From: an uncultured Gemmatimonadota bacterium
GTDB taxonomy: Bacteria; Gemmatimonadota; Gemmatimonadetes; Gemmatimonadales; Gemmatimonadaceae
NCBI GenBank assembly: GCA_902825965.1
Contig: CADEDA010000015.1
Location: forward strand, 1-64,000
Direction of reading: 5' to 3'
DNA: 64,000 nucleotides
Shown here: positions 25,429 to 33,283 of the stretch, piece after piece
How the letters are laid out: each line of letters opens with the position of its first letter
Position numbering within the stretch: the first letter of the stretch is position 1
The notes under the pieces: generated by a model
The model's database searches: none
What the model was told of the DNA's origin: nothing
Seen by the model: the letters and a program-made list of their open reading frames with translations, nothing else
Translations under genes and position numbers: made by a program

Positions 25429-27380
25429 TCGCGGCGCTGGTCCTCCTGCTCTCGTTGCTGCCCGTCACCGCCGTGCTCGCCGGTGGCGAACTCGACGTTG
25501 AATACGGCGCGCGCCTGCTCGACTGGACCTACGGCACGGCGCTCTGTGCCGGCATCGGTGCCCTCGCCTGGTACGTGCTCCGGGCACAGCGGCCGCGCCC
25601 GGACCTCGCGAACGCGCCGCCGCCCGCGGCGCCGCTGCCCGCCGGATTCGCCGGCTCCGGGTTCCTCGCAGCGGCCTCGCTGGGCGCGCTCGGGCTCTAT
25701 CTGCTCGTCGCCCGCACCGTCTTCAGCGGCCGACCCCTGCACATCGATGAGATCGTCCAGGCCCTGCAGGCGCGGTGGCTGGCTGCGGGGCAGCTCTCGG
25801 TCCCCACCCCGACGCCGCGCGAGTTCTACTCCATCCTGAACCTCGTCGACCTCGGCGATCGCAGCTTCGCGCAGTTCCCGGTGGGCGGACCCGCGATGCT
25901 CGCGGTCGGTCGATTCCTCGGCGGATCCTGGGTGGTCGGCCCGTTGGCCGGGGCCGTCTGCGTCTGGTGTTTCGGTCAACTGCTGCGCGCCACGGATCCG
26001 GACGCGACCCGGCGTTGGCACCGCGGCGCGGTGCTGCTCTTCGCGCTCGCACCGTTCGGCGCCTTCATGTTCGGGTCGCACATGAACCATGCGACCACGC
26101 TCGCCTGGCTGCTCATCGCCGCCGTGGCCGTTGAGCGCGCGACGCGCGCGGGTGCTGCGATCGGTTGGGGTGCCCTCGCGGGGATCGCACTCGGCGTGGC
26201 CGCGAGCATCCGCCCGCTGGACGCCGTGGTGTTCGCATTGCCCGCAGCGGGGTGGTTGCTCTGGCGCGCGCGGCACGGCGGTCGCGCGCTGGCGACCTTG
26301 CTCGCCTCGGGCGTCGGGATCGCCATCCCGCTGGCGCTGCTGTTGCTGGCGAACGCCGCAACCACCGGGCGCCCGACCCTGTTCGGGTACGATCTCCTGT
26401 GGGGCGCGGGGCACGGACTCGGATTCCATCAATCCCCGTGGGGACCCGCGCACACACCCGCACGGGGGTTGGAGCTCGTGTCCCTGTACCTCACGCGACT
26501 GAACGTGCACCTGTTCGAGACGCCGTTCCCCGCGTTGCTTCCCGCCGCCATCGCGCTGTGGGTCGCGCGTCCGCTCCGTGCGATCGACCGCTATCTCTTG
26601 GTCGCAGCCGCGCTGCTGCTGCTCGCATACGCGGCGTACTGGCACGACGGGTCGTACCTCGGTCCACGCTTCGTCTTCGTGCTGCTTCCGCTGGGCGTGC
26701 TGTGGACCGCGCGGGTGACGCAGGCCTTCGCCGGGCGGCCGCGCGTGCTGCGACGCGGCGCACAAGTCGCACTCGTCGCCGGCGCCGTGTATGCCGTGGT
26801 CACCGTGCTCAGCGTTCGGATGCCGCAGTACCGGAACAGCATGACCTCGGTGCGGGTGGACGTCTCGGCGGCGGCCCGTGCAGCCGGGGTGCAGCACGCG
26901 CTGGTGCTCGTGCGCGAGAGTTGGGGTGCCCAGCTCATGGTCCGGCTCTGGGCCGTGGGCATCCCGCGATCAGCGTCCGAGATGTTGTATCGACGGGTCG
27001 ACGCCTGCCGCCTGGAGCATGGGTTGCGTGCGGTGGAGGAGCGCGGACTCCGCGGGGCCGCCGCGCTGGCGGACCTCGCGCCGCTGCAGGCGGATTCGAG
27101 CCGGCTCGTGCGGAGTCCGTTCTCGCCGGACGGGTCGGAGCGATTCGCGCCCGGCACCGAGTATTCCGAGCTGTGCAACACCCGCATCGCCGACGACCGC
27201 TCCGGCTTCTCGCTCTTTGCGCCGTTCCGGCTCGCCGAGGACGACAACGTGTACGCACGGTGGCTGCCTGGGCGGGAGGCGGAGATCGCGGCGCAACATC
27301 CGAACCGTCCCGTGATCATCCTCGGGCGTGCGGGTTCCGCCGTCGACGCGCCGCTCACCTGGCACCGCTGGATACCCTAG
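25413..27380 (+). CDS. membrane glycosyltransferase-like protein (GT39/PMT-like)
   Basis: A 655-aa integral membrane protein with about 10 hydrophobic helices and a C-terminal soluble part. The first luminal loop carries the acidic pair in RPLHIDEIVQALQARW, the position of the catalytic Asp/Glu in GT-C enzymes such as ArnT and protein mannosyltransferases. It probably transfers a sugar from a polyprenyl-phosphate donor to an acceptor outside the membrane; acceptor unknown. The ATG at 25413 overlaps mnmG by 16 nt, so it is likely co-transcribed. About 150 nt of non-coding sequence follow. Confidence 0.72.
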   Translation: MAPRLIAALVLLLSLLPVTAVLAGGELDVEYGARLLDWTYGTALCAGIGALAWYVLRAQRPRPDLANAPPPAAPLPAGFAGSGFLAAASLGALGLYLLVARTVFSGRPLHIDEIVQALQARWLAAGQLSVPTPTPREFYSILNLVDLGDRSFAQFPVGGPAMLAVGRFLGGSWVVGPLAGAVCVWCFGQLLRATDPDATRRWHRGAVLLFALAPFGAFMFGSHMNHATTLAWLLIAAVAVERATRAGAAIGWGALAGIALGVAASIRPLDAVVFALPAAGWLLWRARHGGRALATLLASGVGIAIPLALLLLANAATTGRPTLFGYDLLWGAGHGLGFHQSPWGPAHTPARGLELVSLYLTRLNVHLFETPFPALLPAAIALWVARPLRAIDRYLLVAAALLLLAYAAYWHDGSYLGPRFVFVLLPLGVLWTARVTQAFAGRPRVLRRGAQVALVAGAVYAVVTVLSVRMPQYRNSMTSVRVDVSAAARAAGVQHALVLVRESWGAQLMVRLWAVGIPRSASEMLYRRVDACRLEHGLRAVEERGLRGAAALADLAPLQADSSRLVRSPFSPDGSERFAPGTEYSELCNTRIADDRSGFSLFAPFRLAEDDNVYARWLPGREAEIAAQHPNRPVIILGRAGSAVDAPLTWHRWIP

Positions 27381-27531
27381 GCCTCCGGTGGACTTCGGAG
27401 GAGTGCGCGGCGCGGTTGCGTCGGCGCGTGCGGTCACCGACACCTCGGGCCATGCGTCGTGTACCATTGAAGGGCCGCCAGCGTAGCGGTTCCATCATTT
27501 AGTATCCAACTGTTTCTATTTCGGAGTACTC

Positions 27532-28272
27532 ATGTCCCGTCGTACCATGTTGGTCCTCGCCGCGTTGCTGTGTGCCTGCCATGCGCCTGTCGCGGCGCAG
27601 GCACCGGCGCCCCAGCCGTCCGCCGCGCCCGTCGTGTCTCGCATCGTGACGTACGCCAGCGAGGATGTGGAGGTCACGCCGGACCGCGCCGTGGTGACGT
27701 TCAGTGTCGAGACGCGAGGGCGGACCGCTGCCGCCGCCGGCACGGAGAACGCCCGCATCCAGTCCGCCGTGCTCGACACGCTGCGCCGACTCGGCATCGC
27801 CTCGGCCCAGCTCCGCACCCAGGGCGTCAGCATCAACCCGGAGTATGAGTATCCGCGAGAGGGCGGGCGCCCAACGGTGGTTGGGTATCAGGCCGCCAAC
27901 AGCATCCAGGTGGAGCTACGTCAGGTCGCGCAGATCGGACCTGCGATTGACGCCGGGCTGAGCCGCGGTGCGACCAACGTGGGTGGGCTGCGCTTCTTCG
28001 CCTCGAGCACAGAGGCGGCCACTCGAGACGCTCTTCGCCGCGCCGTGGCCAAGGCGCGTGCCGATGCCGACGCAATTGCGGAGGCCGCGGGCGGGCGCAT
28101 CACCGGCGTGGTGGTGATCTCGTCGAGCCCCAGCGCACCGATGCCGGTCCAGGAGATGGCGCCGATGCTGACGATGCGTGCAATGGACAAGGCGGCGCCC
28201 ACGCCGATCGAGACGGGAACCCTGCGATTCAGCGTGTCGGTCGAGGCGACCTTCGTGTTTTCGGCTCGTTAG
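27532..28272 (+). CDS. SIMPL domain (DUF541) periplasmic protein
   Basis: A 246-aa protein with a signal peptide (LVLAALLCACHAPVAAQA) and a SIMPL domain. SIMPL hallmarks seen are ASEDVEVTPDRAVVTFSVET near the start of the domain, IASAQLRTQGVSINPEY, and the repeated Ala-rich helix ALRRAVAKARADADAIAEAAG. SIMPL proteins are periplasmic or outer-membrane; function poorly defined, with links to signalling and stress. ATG at 27532 has CGGAG 6 nt upstream. The parS sites lie just downstream. Confidence 0.88.
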   Translation: MSRRTMLVLAALLCACHAPVAAQAPAPQPSAAPVVSRIVTYASEDVEVTPDRAVVTFSVETRGRTAAAAGTENARIQSAVLDTLRRLGIASAQLRTQGVSINPEYEYPREGGRPTVVGYQAANSIQVELRQVAQIGPAIDAGLSRGATNVGGLRFFASSTEAATRDALRRAVAKARADADAIAEAAGGRITGVVVISSSPSAPMPVQEMAPMLTMRAMDKAAPTPIETGTLRFSVSVEATFVFSAR

Positions 28273-28310
28273 TCTGCTGGCCGGGTACGCCGGTACGTAC
28301 CTGCGAGCAA

Positions 28311-28326
28311 CGTTTCACGTGAAACG
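28311..28326. promoter_or_regulatory. parS site 1
   Basis: CGTTTCACGTGAAACG is a perfect 16-bp palindrome matching the parS consensus core GTTTCACGTGAAAC; only the outer T/A pair differs. It lies 109 bp upstream of parA, as expected for the ParB centromere. Confidence 0.92.
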
Positions 28327-28347
28327 AAACAAGTGTTGGTGAATTGT

Positions 28348-28363
28348 CGTTCCACGTGGAACA
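28348..28363. promoter_or_regulatory. parS site 2
   Basis: CGTTCCACGTGGAACA contains the perfect 14-bp palindrome GTTCCACGTGGAAC, a parS variant common in several phyla. Its centre is 37 bp from that of site 1. ParB-CTP would load here and spread. Confidence 0.9.
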
Positions 28364-28379
28364 ACTAGGCTGGTTGCCC

Positions 28380-28416
28380 GGGGGGAGGGACGGTATATTC
28401 GCCGTTCCTTCCCCCC
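28380..28416. promoter_or_regulatory. imperfect inverted repeat over the parA promoter
   Basis: Bases 28380-28393 and 28402-28416 form an imperfect inverted repeat (G-run/C-run arms) around TATATT at 28394-28399, a plausible -10 box. Only a weak TGGTTG lies 17 bp upstream as -35. ParA-type proteins often repress their own promoter, so this may be an operator; that is inference. Confidence 0.45.
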
Positions 28417-28434
28417 GTCCTTTACCGGTACCCC

Positions 28435-29217
28435 GTGGCCCGCATCATCGCCATCGCCAACCAGAAAGGCGGCGTCGGTAAGACGACGACCGCCGTGAAC
28501 CTCGCTGCTTCGCTCGCGGCCGCCGAACAGCACACCCTTCTGGTTGATGGTGACCCCCAAGGGAACGCCTCCAGTGGGATCGGCTTGGCCCGTGACCAGA
28601 TCGGGGATACGGTCTACGACGTTCTCCTCAATCCCTCCGTCATCGAGACCGCAATCGTCCGGGGCGTGCAGTTCAAGCACCTCGACGTCCTGCCGGCGAC
28701 GCCGGATCTGGCGGGTGCGGAGGTCGAGCTCGTATCGGAGGAGGAGCGCGAGCTCGCCATGCGTCGCGGACTGGAGCGCGTGCGGGATCGGTATGACTTC
28801 ATCTTGATCGACTGCCCGCCTTCGCTCGGGTTGATCACGCTCAACATGCTGGCGGCGGCCGATGCGCTCCTTATTCCGCTCCAGTGCGAGTACTACGCCC
28901 TCGAGGGACTGTCCCAGCTGCTGAACACGGTGCACCTCGTGCAGCAGGGCGTGAATCCGAGCCTGGGAATCGATGGGGTGGTGCTGACGATGTACGACGC
29001 CAGGCTCAACCTCTCGCGGCAGGTGGCGAGCGACGCGCGCGAGTACTTCGGAGCCAAAGTGTTCGAATCGATCGTGCCGCGGAACATCCGACTCGCAGAA
29101 GCACCCTCGTTCGGGAAACCCATCATCCTCTATGATGTGGCTTCGGTGGGTGCTCAGGCGTATATGGGGGTAGCCCGCGAGCTCATTGAACTGAGTCGCG
29201 GAAAGCAGGGTAGCTAA
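28435..29217 (+). CDS. parA: chromosome-partitioning ATPase ParA (Soj)
   Basis: A 260-aa Walker-type ATPase that forms a nucleoid-bound gradient and moves ParB-parS complexes. The deviant Walker A NQKGGVGKTTTAVN is near residue 10, the A' Asp region VDGDPQGNAS follows, and Walker B is FILIDCPPSLG near 122. It lacks the N-terminal DNA-binding domain of plasmid ParA proteins, so it is the chromosomal type. The start is GTG at 28435. It lies downstream of two parS sites and 124 nt upstream of parB. Confidence 0.96.
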   Translation: MARIIAIANQKGGVGKTTTAVNLAASLAAAEQHTLLVDGDPQGNASSGIGLARDQIGDTVYDVLLNPSVIETAIVRGVQFKHLDVLPATPDLAGAEVELVSEEERELAMRRGLERVRDRYDFILIDCPPSLGLITLNMLAAADALLIPLQCEYYALEGLSQLLNTVHLVQQGVNPSLGIDGVVLTMYDARLNLSRQVASDAREYFGAKVFESIVPRNIRLAEAPSFGKPIILYDVASVGAQAYMGVARELIELSRGKQGS

Positions 29218-29341
29218 CCCAGACCGCATGCGCGCTCGACCCGACTTGCACGGGTTGGCGCGGTGGTTTCCGTCCCCGTGCGATGCGCCCTGCATCGCGC
29301 CATCGTCGACGACGGTCGATGCACCATCCCGTGAGTGACCC

Positions 29342-30304
29342 ATGAGCGCAGAAAAGGGAAGACGTCTCGGTCGCGGCCTCGAAGCGCTGATTGCCAGGGC
29401 CCCTGTCCGTTCGGACAGTCAAGCTCCTGATGACCGTCAGGGCGCGCGCAGCGCGGTGGCCACCCCGGAGTCGCCGCTGCGGAACATCCCGCTCTCCCAG
29501 ATTCGGCCCAATCCCCTGCAGCCACGCAAGGAGTTCAAGGCCGAGGAGCTCGCGGACCTTGAGGCCTCGCTGCGCGTGAGTGGCTTGCTGCAACCAGTCA
29601 CGGTCCGCACCGGACCCAACGGCTCGGGGTTCGAGCTCATCGCCGGTGAGCGACGCTTCCGGGCGGCGCAACGACTGGGCTGGGCCGAGATCCCGGCCAT
29701 CGTGAAGGAGGTCGACGATCGCCTGCTGCTGTCGCTCGCGATGGTGGAGAACCTGCAGCGCGCCGACCTCAATCCGATCGAAGAGGCCGAGGGCTACGAG
29801 CAACTCATTCGTGAGTTCTCGCTCACACAACAGGAAGTCGCGGACATCGTCGGAAAGGACCGGTCGACGGTCGCGAACACGCTGCGCCTGCTCTCGCTGC
29901 CGGCCTCCGTGCGGCGCCTGGTCTGGGACGGTCAGCTCACCATCGGCCATGCGCGCGCCCTGCTCGGCATCGGCGACGAGCAGCGCATCGCCGACCTCGC
30001 ACGCGAAGTCGTGGCGCAGGGGCTCTCGGTGCGCGAGGTCGAACGTCGGGTCCGCGAGCTGGTCCCCGGCGCCGGCAAGAAGCCCATCGCCACGGCAGCG
30101 GGTACACTACCAGGTGCACCCGGCAGTGGCGACACCCGCTCGGCCGAAGTGCGACGACTGGAGGACCGCCTGCGGAAGCACCTGGGCACCGACCTCAAGA
30201 TCGTCCAGTCGGGGAAGGAGCGCGGAGAGCTTCGCATCCCGTTCTACAGCGCTGACGACTTCGAGCGCCTGCTCGCCCTGATTCTCGGCGACGAGGCGGA
30301 ATGA
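29342..30304 (+). CDS. parB: chromosome-partitioning protein ParB (Spo0J)
   Basis: A 320-aa CTPase and parS-binding clamp. The N-terminal ParA-stimulating region (GRRLGRGLEALI) comes first. The CTP-binding ParB/Srx domain contains SQIRPNPLQPRKEF and GERRFRAAQRLG, followed by helix-turn-helix DFSLTQQEVADIVGKDRS-like sequence near 160-180. The C-terminal dimerisation domain is at about 265-320. It overlaps the following membrane-protein gene by 4 nt. Confidence 0.96.
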   Translation: MSAEKGRRLGRGLEALIARAPVRSDSQAPDDRQGARSAVATPESPLRNIPLSQIRPNPLQPRKEFKAEELADLEASLRVSGLLQPVTVRTGPNGSGFELIAGERRFRAAQRLGWAEIPAIVKEVDDRLLLSLAMVENLQRADLNPIEEAEGYEQLIREFSLTQQEVADIVGKDRSTVANTLRLLSLPASVRRLVWDGQLTIGHARALLGIGDEQRIADLAREVVAQGLSVREVERRVRELVPGAGKKPIATAAGTLPGAPGSGDTRSAEVRRLEDRLRKHLGTDLKIVQSGKERGELRIPFYSADDFERLLALILGDEAE

Positions 30305-30897
30305 ACCGCAACCTCACCCCCCGGCCCGTCCGTGCGACGGGCGCGCGCGAGGCGCATGGTCGCATCCTGGACCCGGAGTCGGGGCAGCTGTACGTGCACA
30401 TGCACCGCGAACGCGGGCTCTCGCACCGGCACTATGTGTTGCATGGTTGGCAGGTCCGGGTCCTCAACATCCTGCTCTCTTGGCCCATGCGGGTGCTCTA
30501 CGTGGTGGCACTCGTCACCTGGGGCTGGATGGCGTCGCAGGCCGCGCGGGTGCCGGTGCTGCTGCTCGAGGTCAACACGCTGCGTCGAGACGCCGAGCGT
30601 CTCGACACGCTGACGTCGACACTCGCCGAACTGCAGGCGCGATACGATCAGGTCCAGCGAATGATGGGCGGCGCCGAGGCCGCGAAGTCCGCCGGCAGCG
30701 CGAGCACCTCCACCGCTCCGGCCGCAGCCGGCACCGCCAGCTCTGCCGGAGCCACTGGCGCATCCAGCGCGACGCCAACGCAGACCAAAGCGCCCACCAA
30801 GACCGGGCCGATCGAGAAGTCCGCCCCCAAGGCGGACAGCACCAAGAAGCCAGATTCGACGCGCGCGGCCAGCGATACCATCAAGCCGCCGGTGTAG
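30301..30897 (+). CDS. hypothetical membrane protein with coiled coil and Ala/Ser/Thr/Lys-rich tail
   Basis: A 198-aa protein of unknown function. The N-terminal soluble 60 residues are His/Arg-rich (VHMHRERGLSHRHYV). A transmembrane segment lies around 64-85 (VLYVVALVTWGWMASQAA). A short coiled coil follows (VNTLRRDAERLDTLTSTLAE), and the last 80 residues are low-complexity Ala/Ser/Thr/Lys. The middle recalls the N-terminal anchor of cell-shape M23 peptidases but no peptidase domain is present. It overlaps parB by 4 nt and precedes the bactofilin, so a role in anchoring the partition or cytoskeletal apparatus is possible but unproven. Confidence 0.65.
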   Translation: MNRNLTPRPVRATGAREAHGRILDPESGQLYVHMHRERGLSHRHYVLHGWQVRVLNILLSWPMRVLYVVALVTWGWMASQAARVPVLLLEVNTLRRDAERLDTLTSTLAELQARYDQVQRMMGGAEAAKSAGSASTSTAPAAAGTASSAGATGASSATPTQTKAPTKTGPIEKSAPKADSTKKPDSTRAASDTIKPPV

Positions 30898-30947
30898 GTT
30901 TCGACGGATGGGACGCGCGCCCACACATTCGGGCAGGGAGTGAAGCG

Positions 30948-31385
30948 ATGGCGATTTTCGGCGCAGAGAACGCGAAGACGAAGGGCGGCTCGCGGGGTGG
31001 TGAGAACACACTCTCGATCGTGTCCGCCGGAACCACCATCACCGGCGACATCGAGTGCAGCGGTGTACTCAAGGTTGAGGGCCGGATCGAGGGCAGCGTC
31101 CGCCACGCCCGCCAGGTGATGCTGGCAAAGGAAGGCGCCATCCACGGCGACGTCTCCGCCGGCGAAGTGGTGGTCGGCGGCGTGATCGACGGCGCCGTGA
31201 GTGCGAGCGAACGGCTCGAGCTGCAGACGACGGCGGTGGTGAATGGGGACATCACCACGCGCTCGATCGTGGTGATGGAGGGAGCCCGTATTAATGGTGG
31301 CTTGAAGATGTCGGAAATCGCGCTGATTGGACGCGATGAGGAGATCGCGGATTCGCGCGATTCGAAAGTGGTACGTCGCAGCTGA
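30948..31385 (+). CDS. bactofilin
   Basis: A 145-aa bactofilin (DUF583), a polymer-forming cytoskeletal protein that self-assembles through a beta-helix. The repeated glycine-hydrophobic pattern is clear, e.g. GDIECSGVLKVEGRIEGSV, then GDVSAGEVVVGGVIDGAVSA and GDITTRSIVVMEGARINGG. Short disordered ends flank it. ATG at 30948 has AGGGAG 9 nt upstream. Being downstream of parAB suggests a role in positioning ParABS, as reported for bactofilins in Myxococcus; this is inference. Confidence 0.92.
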   Translation: MAIFGAENAKTKGGSRGGENTLSIVSAGTTITGDIECSGVLKVEGRIEGSVRHARQVMLAKEGAIHGDVSAGEVVVGGVIDGAVSASERLELQTTAVVNGDITTRSIVVMEGARINGGLKMSEIALIGRDEEIADSRDSKVVRRS

Positions 31386-31514
31386 CAGCAGTAGCGCACT
31401 TACAAGCCAGCAACGGTTTCAGGCTTCGTTTTTCCACAGGGAATGTTGGCATTATCCATTTGTTTTCTGTGTTGTCGTAAGCGATTACACAGATAGGGAT
31501 TAGGTCGCTTCAAT
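31386..31514. other. AT-rich intergenic region with DnaA-box-like sequences
   Basis: This 129-bp gap is clearly richer in A+T than its surroundings. It holds TTTTCCACA at 31430-31438 (8/9 match to the DnaA box) and TTATCCATT at 31453-31461 (7/9). A perfect TTATCCACA follows at 31543-31551 inside the next gene, all in the same orientation. A weak promoter (TTGTCG, then TAGGGA 16 bp on) may drive the bmp gene but would leave a very short leader. Confidence 0.5.
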
Positions 31515-32507
31515 ATGCGCAAAGTTCTTCGCGCCCTTCTTATTATCCACACCGCGATTCTCGCAACCGCGTGTGGCACAAAGACTTCCGGCGCCGGCGA
31601 CGATTCCGTCTTCAAAGTCGCGCTTCTCACCCCCGGACCGATCTCCGATCAGGCGTGGAACTCCTCCGCCTATCGCGGACTCGAACGCATTCGAGACTCG
31701 CTCGGCGCCGAGATCAGCCACATCCAGACCAAGACACCTGCCGAGTTCGAGGAGAACTTCCGGCAGTACGGTGCCAAGGGCTTCGACCTGGTCATCGGCC
31801 ACGGCTTCGAGTTCCAGGACGCCGCGCAGCGCGTGGGCCCGGAGTACCCGAACACCGTCTACGTGACCACGGGCGGTACAGGCACGGGCAACAACATCGC
31901 CGCACTTTCGTTCGCCTTCGACGAACCGTCGTATCTGGCCGGCATCGCCGCGGCGACCGTCTCGCAGAGCGGCATCATGGCCGTCTTGGGCGGCACCGAG
32001 CTGCCCCCGGTGAAAGCGAGCTTCGCCGCCTTCGAGGCAGGGGCACAGTCGGTTCGCCCGGACATCAAGGTGCTCACCGCCTTCATCGGCAACTGGGACG
32101 ATGCGGCCGCCGGCAAGGAGCAAGCGCTCGCGCTCCTGTCGCGTCGCGCGGACGTGATCTTCCAGAACGCCGACGCCGCGGGCCTCGGGGCGTTCCAGGC
32201 CGTCCGCGAGAACGGCAAGTCCTTCGTCATCGGCGCGAATGCGGATCAGAACGCCGTCGCGCCGGAAGTGACGCTCGGATCCGTCGTCATCGACCTGCCG
32301 CATGCGTTCCTGCTGGTCGCCCGTGAGGTGCAGGAGGGATCCTTCCGTCCGCGCGTGATCACCTACGACACCAAATCCGATGTGGTGCGCTGGGTGCCGA
32401 ACCCGGGCCTGACGGTGATCCGGCCGCACGTCCAGGCGCACATCGAGTCGCTGCGTGCGCAGTTCGTCGATGGGTCGTTCAAGTTGCCGACCGCCGCGAC
32501 CCCATGA
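31515..32507 (+). CDS. BMP family substrate-binding lipoprotein (nucleoside ABC importer)
   Basis: A 330-aa periplasmic-binding lipoprotein of the Bmp/Med/PnrA family, which bind purine nucleosides. The lipobox is ATAC in HTAILATACGTK (Cys about 20). Family motifs are KVALLTPGPISDQAWN, the VIGHGFEFQDAA loop and VFIQNADAAG-like IFQNADAAGLG. Next come a Nif3-like gene (4-nt overlap), an ATPase and two permeases, matching the YufNOPQ-type importer. Ligand (nucleoside) is inferred from the family. Confidence 0.92.
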   Translation: MRKVLRALLIIHTAILATACGTKTSGAGDDSVFKVALLTPGPISDQAWNSSAYRGLERIRDSLGAEISHIQTKTPAEFEENFRQYGAKGFDLVIGHGFEFQDAAQRVGPEYPNTVYVTTGGTGTGNNIAALSFAFDEPSYLAGIAAATVSQSGIMAVLGGTELPPVKASFAAFEAGAQSVRPDIKVLTAFIGNWDDAAAGKEQALALLSRRADVIFQNADAAGLGAFQAVRENGKSFVIGANADQNAVAPEVTLGSVVIDLPHAFLLVAREVQEGSFRPRVITYDTKSDVVRWVPNPGLTVIRPHVQAHIESLRAQFVDGSFKLPTAATP

Positions 32508-33283
32508 AGTCGGTTCCGCTGGAGACGATCGCTGCGCACCTCGACGCACTGCTCGAGATCGCATCGATCACCGACTACCCGCCCGCGCTGAACGGCGTGC
32601 AGGTCGGCCATCGCGGGCCCGTGACTCGCATCGCGGCGGCGGTCGACTGCTCCCAGCGCACGATCGCCGGCGCGGCCGCCCAAGGGGCCAACCTGCTGTT
32701 GGTGCATCATGGCCTGTTCTGGGGAGGCCTGCAGCCGCTCACCGGTCCGCACGAAGCCCGCGTCCGCGCCCTGATCGCGCACGACCTCGCGCTGTACTCC
32801 GCCCACCTCCCGCTCGACGCACACGCGACGTACGGCAACTCGCGGCTGCTGGCCGAGGAGCTGGGACTCGCGCCGACCGCCGGATTCGCGAAACATCAGC
32901 ACATCCATTGCGGCGTGCGCGGCGAGGACGACGTCGACACGGCCGCCCTGGTCGCACGCGTAGGGACGTGGGCCTCGCGTTGGGGTCACCACACAGTTGC
33001 CTCGGCCATCCCCGCGGGGCACCGCACGCGCCGCTGGGCTATCTGTTCGGGCTCCGGCGCCCAAGTGGACACCCTGAAGGAGGCGTACGCGACCCAGCTC
33101 GACACGCTCATCGTCGGGGAAGGGCCGCACTGGAGCGCCGTGGACGCCGAGGAGCGCGGCCTGGTGATCGTGTACGCCGGCCACTACGCCACGGAGACGC
33201 TGGGTGTGCGCGCGCTCGCCGCCCATCTCGCCACGACGTTCGGCATTCCCTGGGACTTCGTCCACGCACCGACGGGGCTGTGA
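32504..33283 (+). CDS. Nif3-like dinuclear metal-centre protein
   Basis: A 259-aa member of the NIF3/YbgI/YqfO family (also labelled GTP cyclohydrolase I type 2). Metal-binding motifs visible are NLLLVHHGLFWGG near 66, LDAHATYGNSRL near 105, and the C-terminal YAGHYATETLGVRAL. Biochemical function is unsettled; a hydrolase role on nucleotide-like substrates is suspected. It is embedded in a nucleoside-import operon with 4-nt overlaps on both sides (ATGA with bmp, GTGA with the ATPase), which supports a link to nucleoside handling. Confidence 0.9.
   Translation: MKSVPLETIAAHLDALLEIASITDYPPALNGVQVGHRGPVTRIAAAVDCSQRTIAGAAAQGANLLLVHHGLFWGGLQPLTGPHEARVRALIAHDLALYSAHLPLDAHATYGNSRLLAEELGLAPTAGFAKHQHIHCGVRGEDDVDTAALVARVGTWASRWGHHTVASAIPAGHRTRRWAICSGSGAQVDTLKEAYATQLDTLIVGEGPHWSAVDAEERGLVIVYAGHYATETLGVRALAAHLATTFGIPWDFVHAPTGL

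Noticed and set aside
24900-26897. 665-codon minus-strand open frame
   Set aside because: Antisense to mnmG and the glycosyltransferase, His/Arg/Gly-rich, no recognisable motif.
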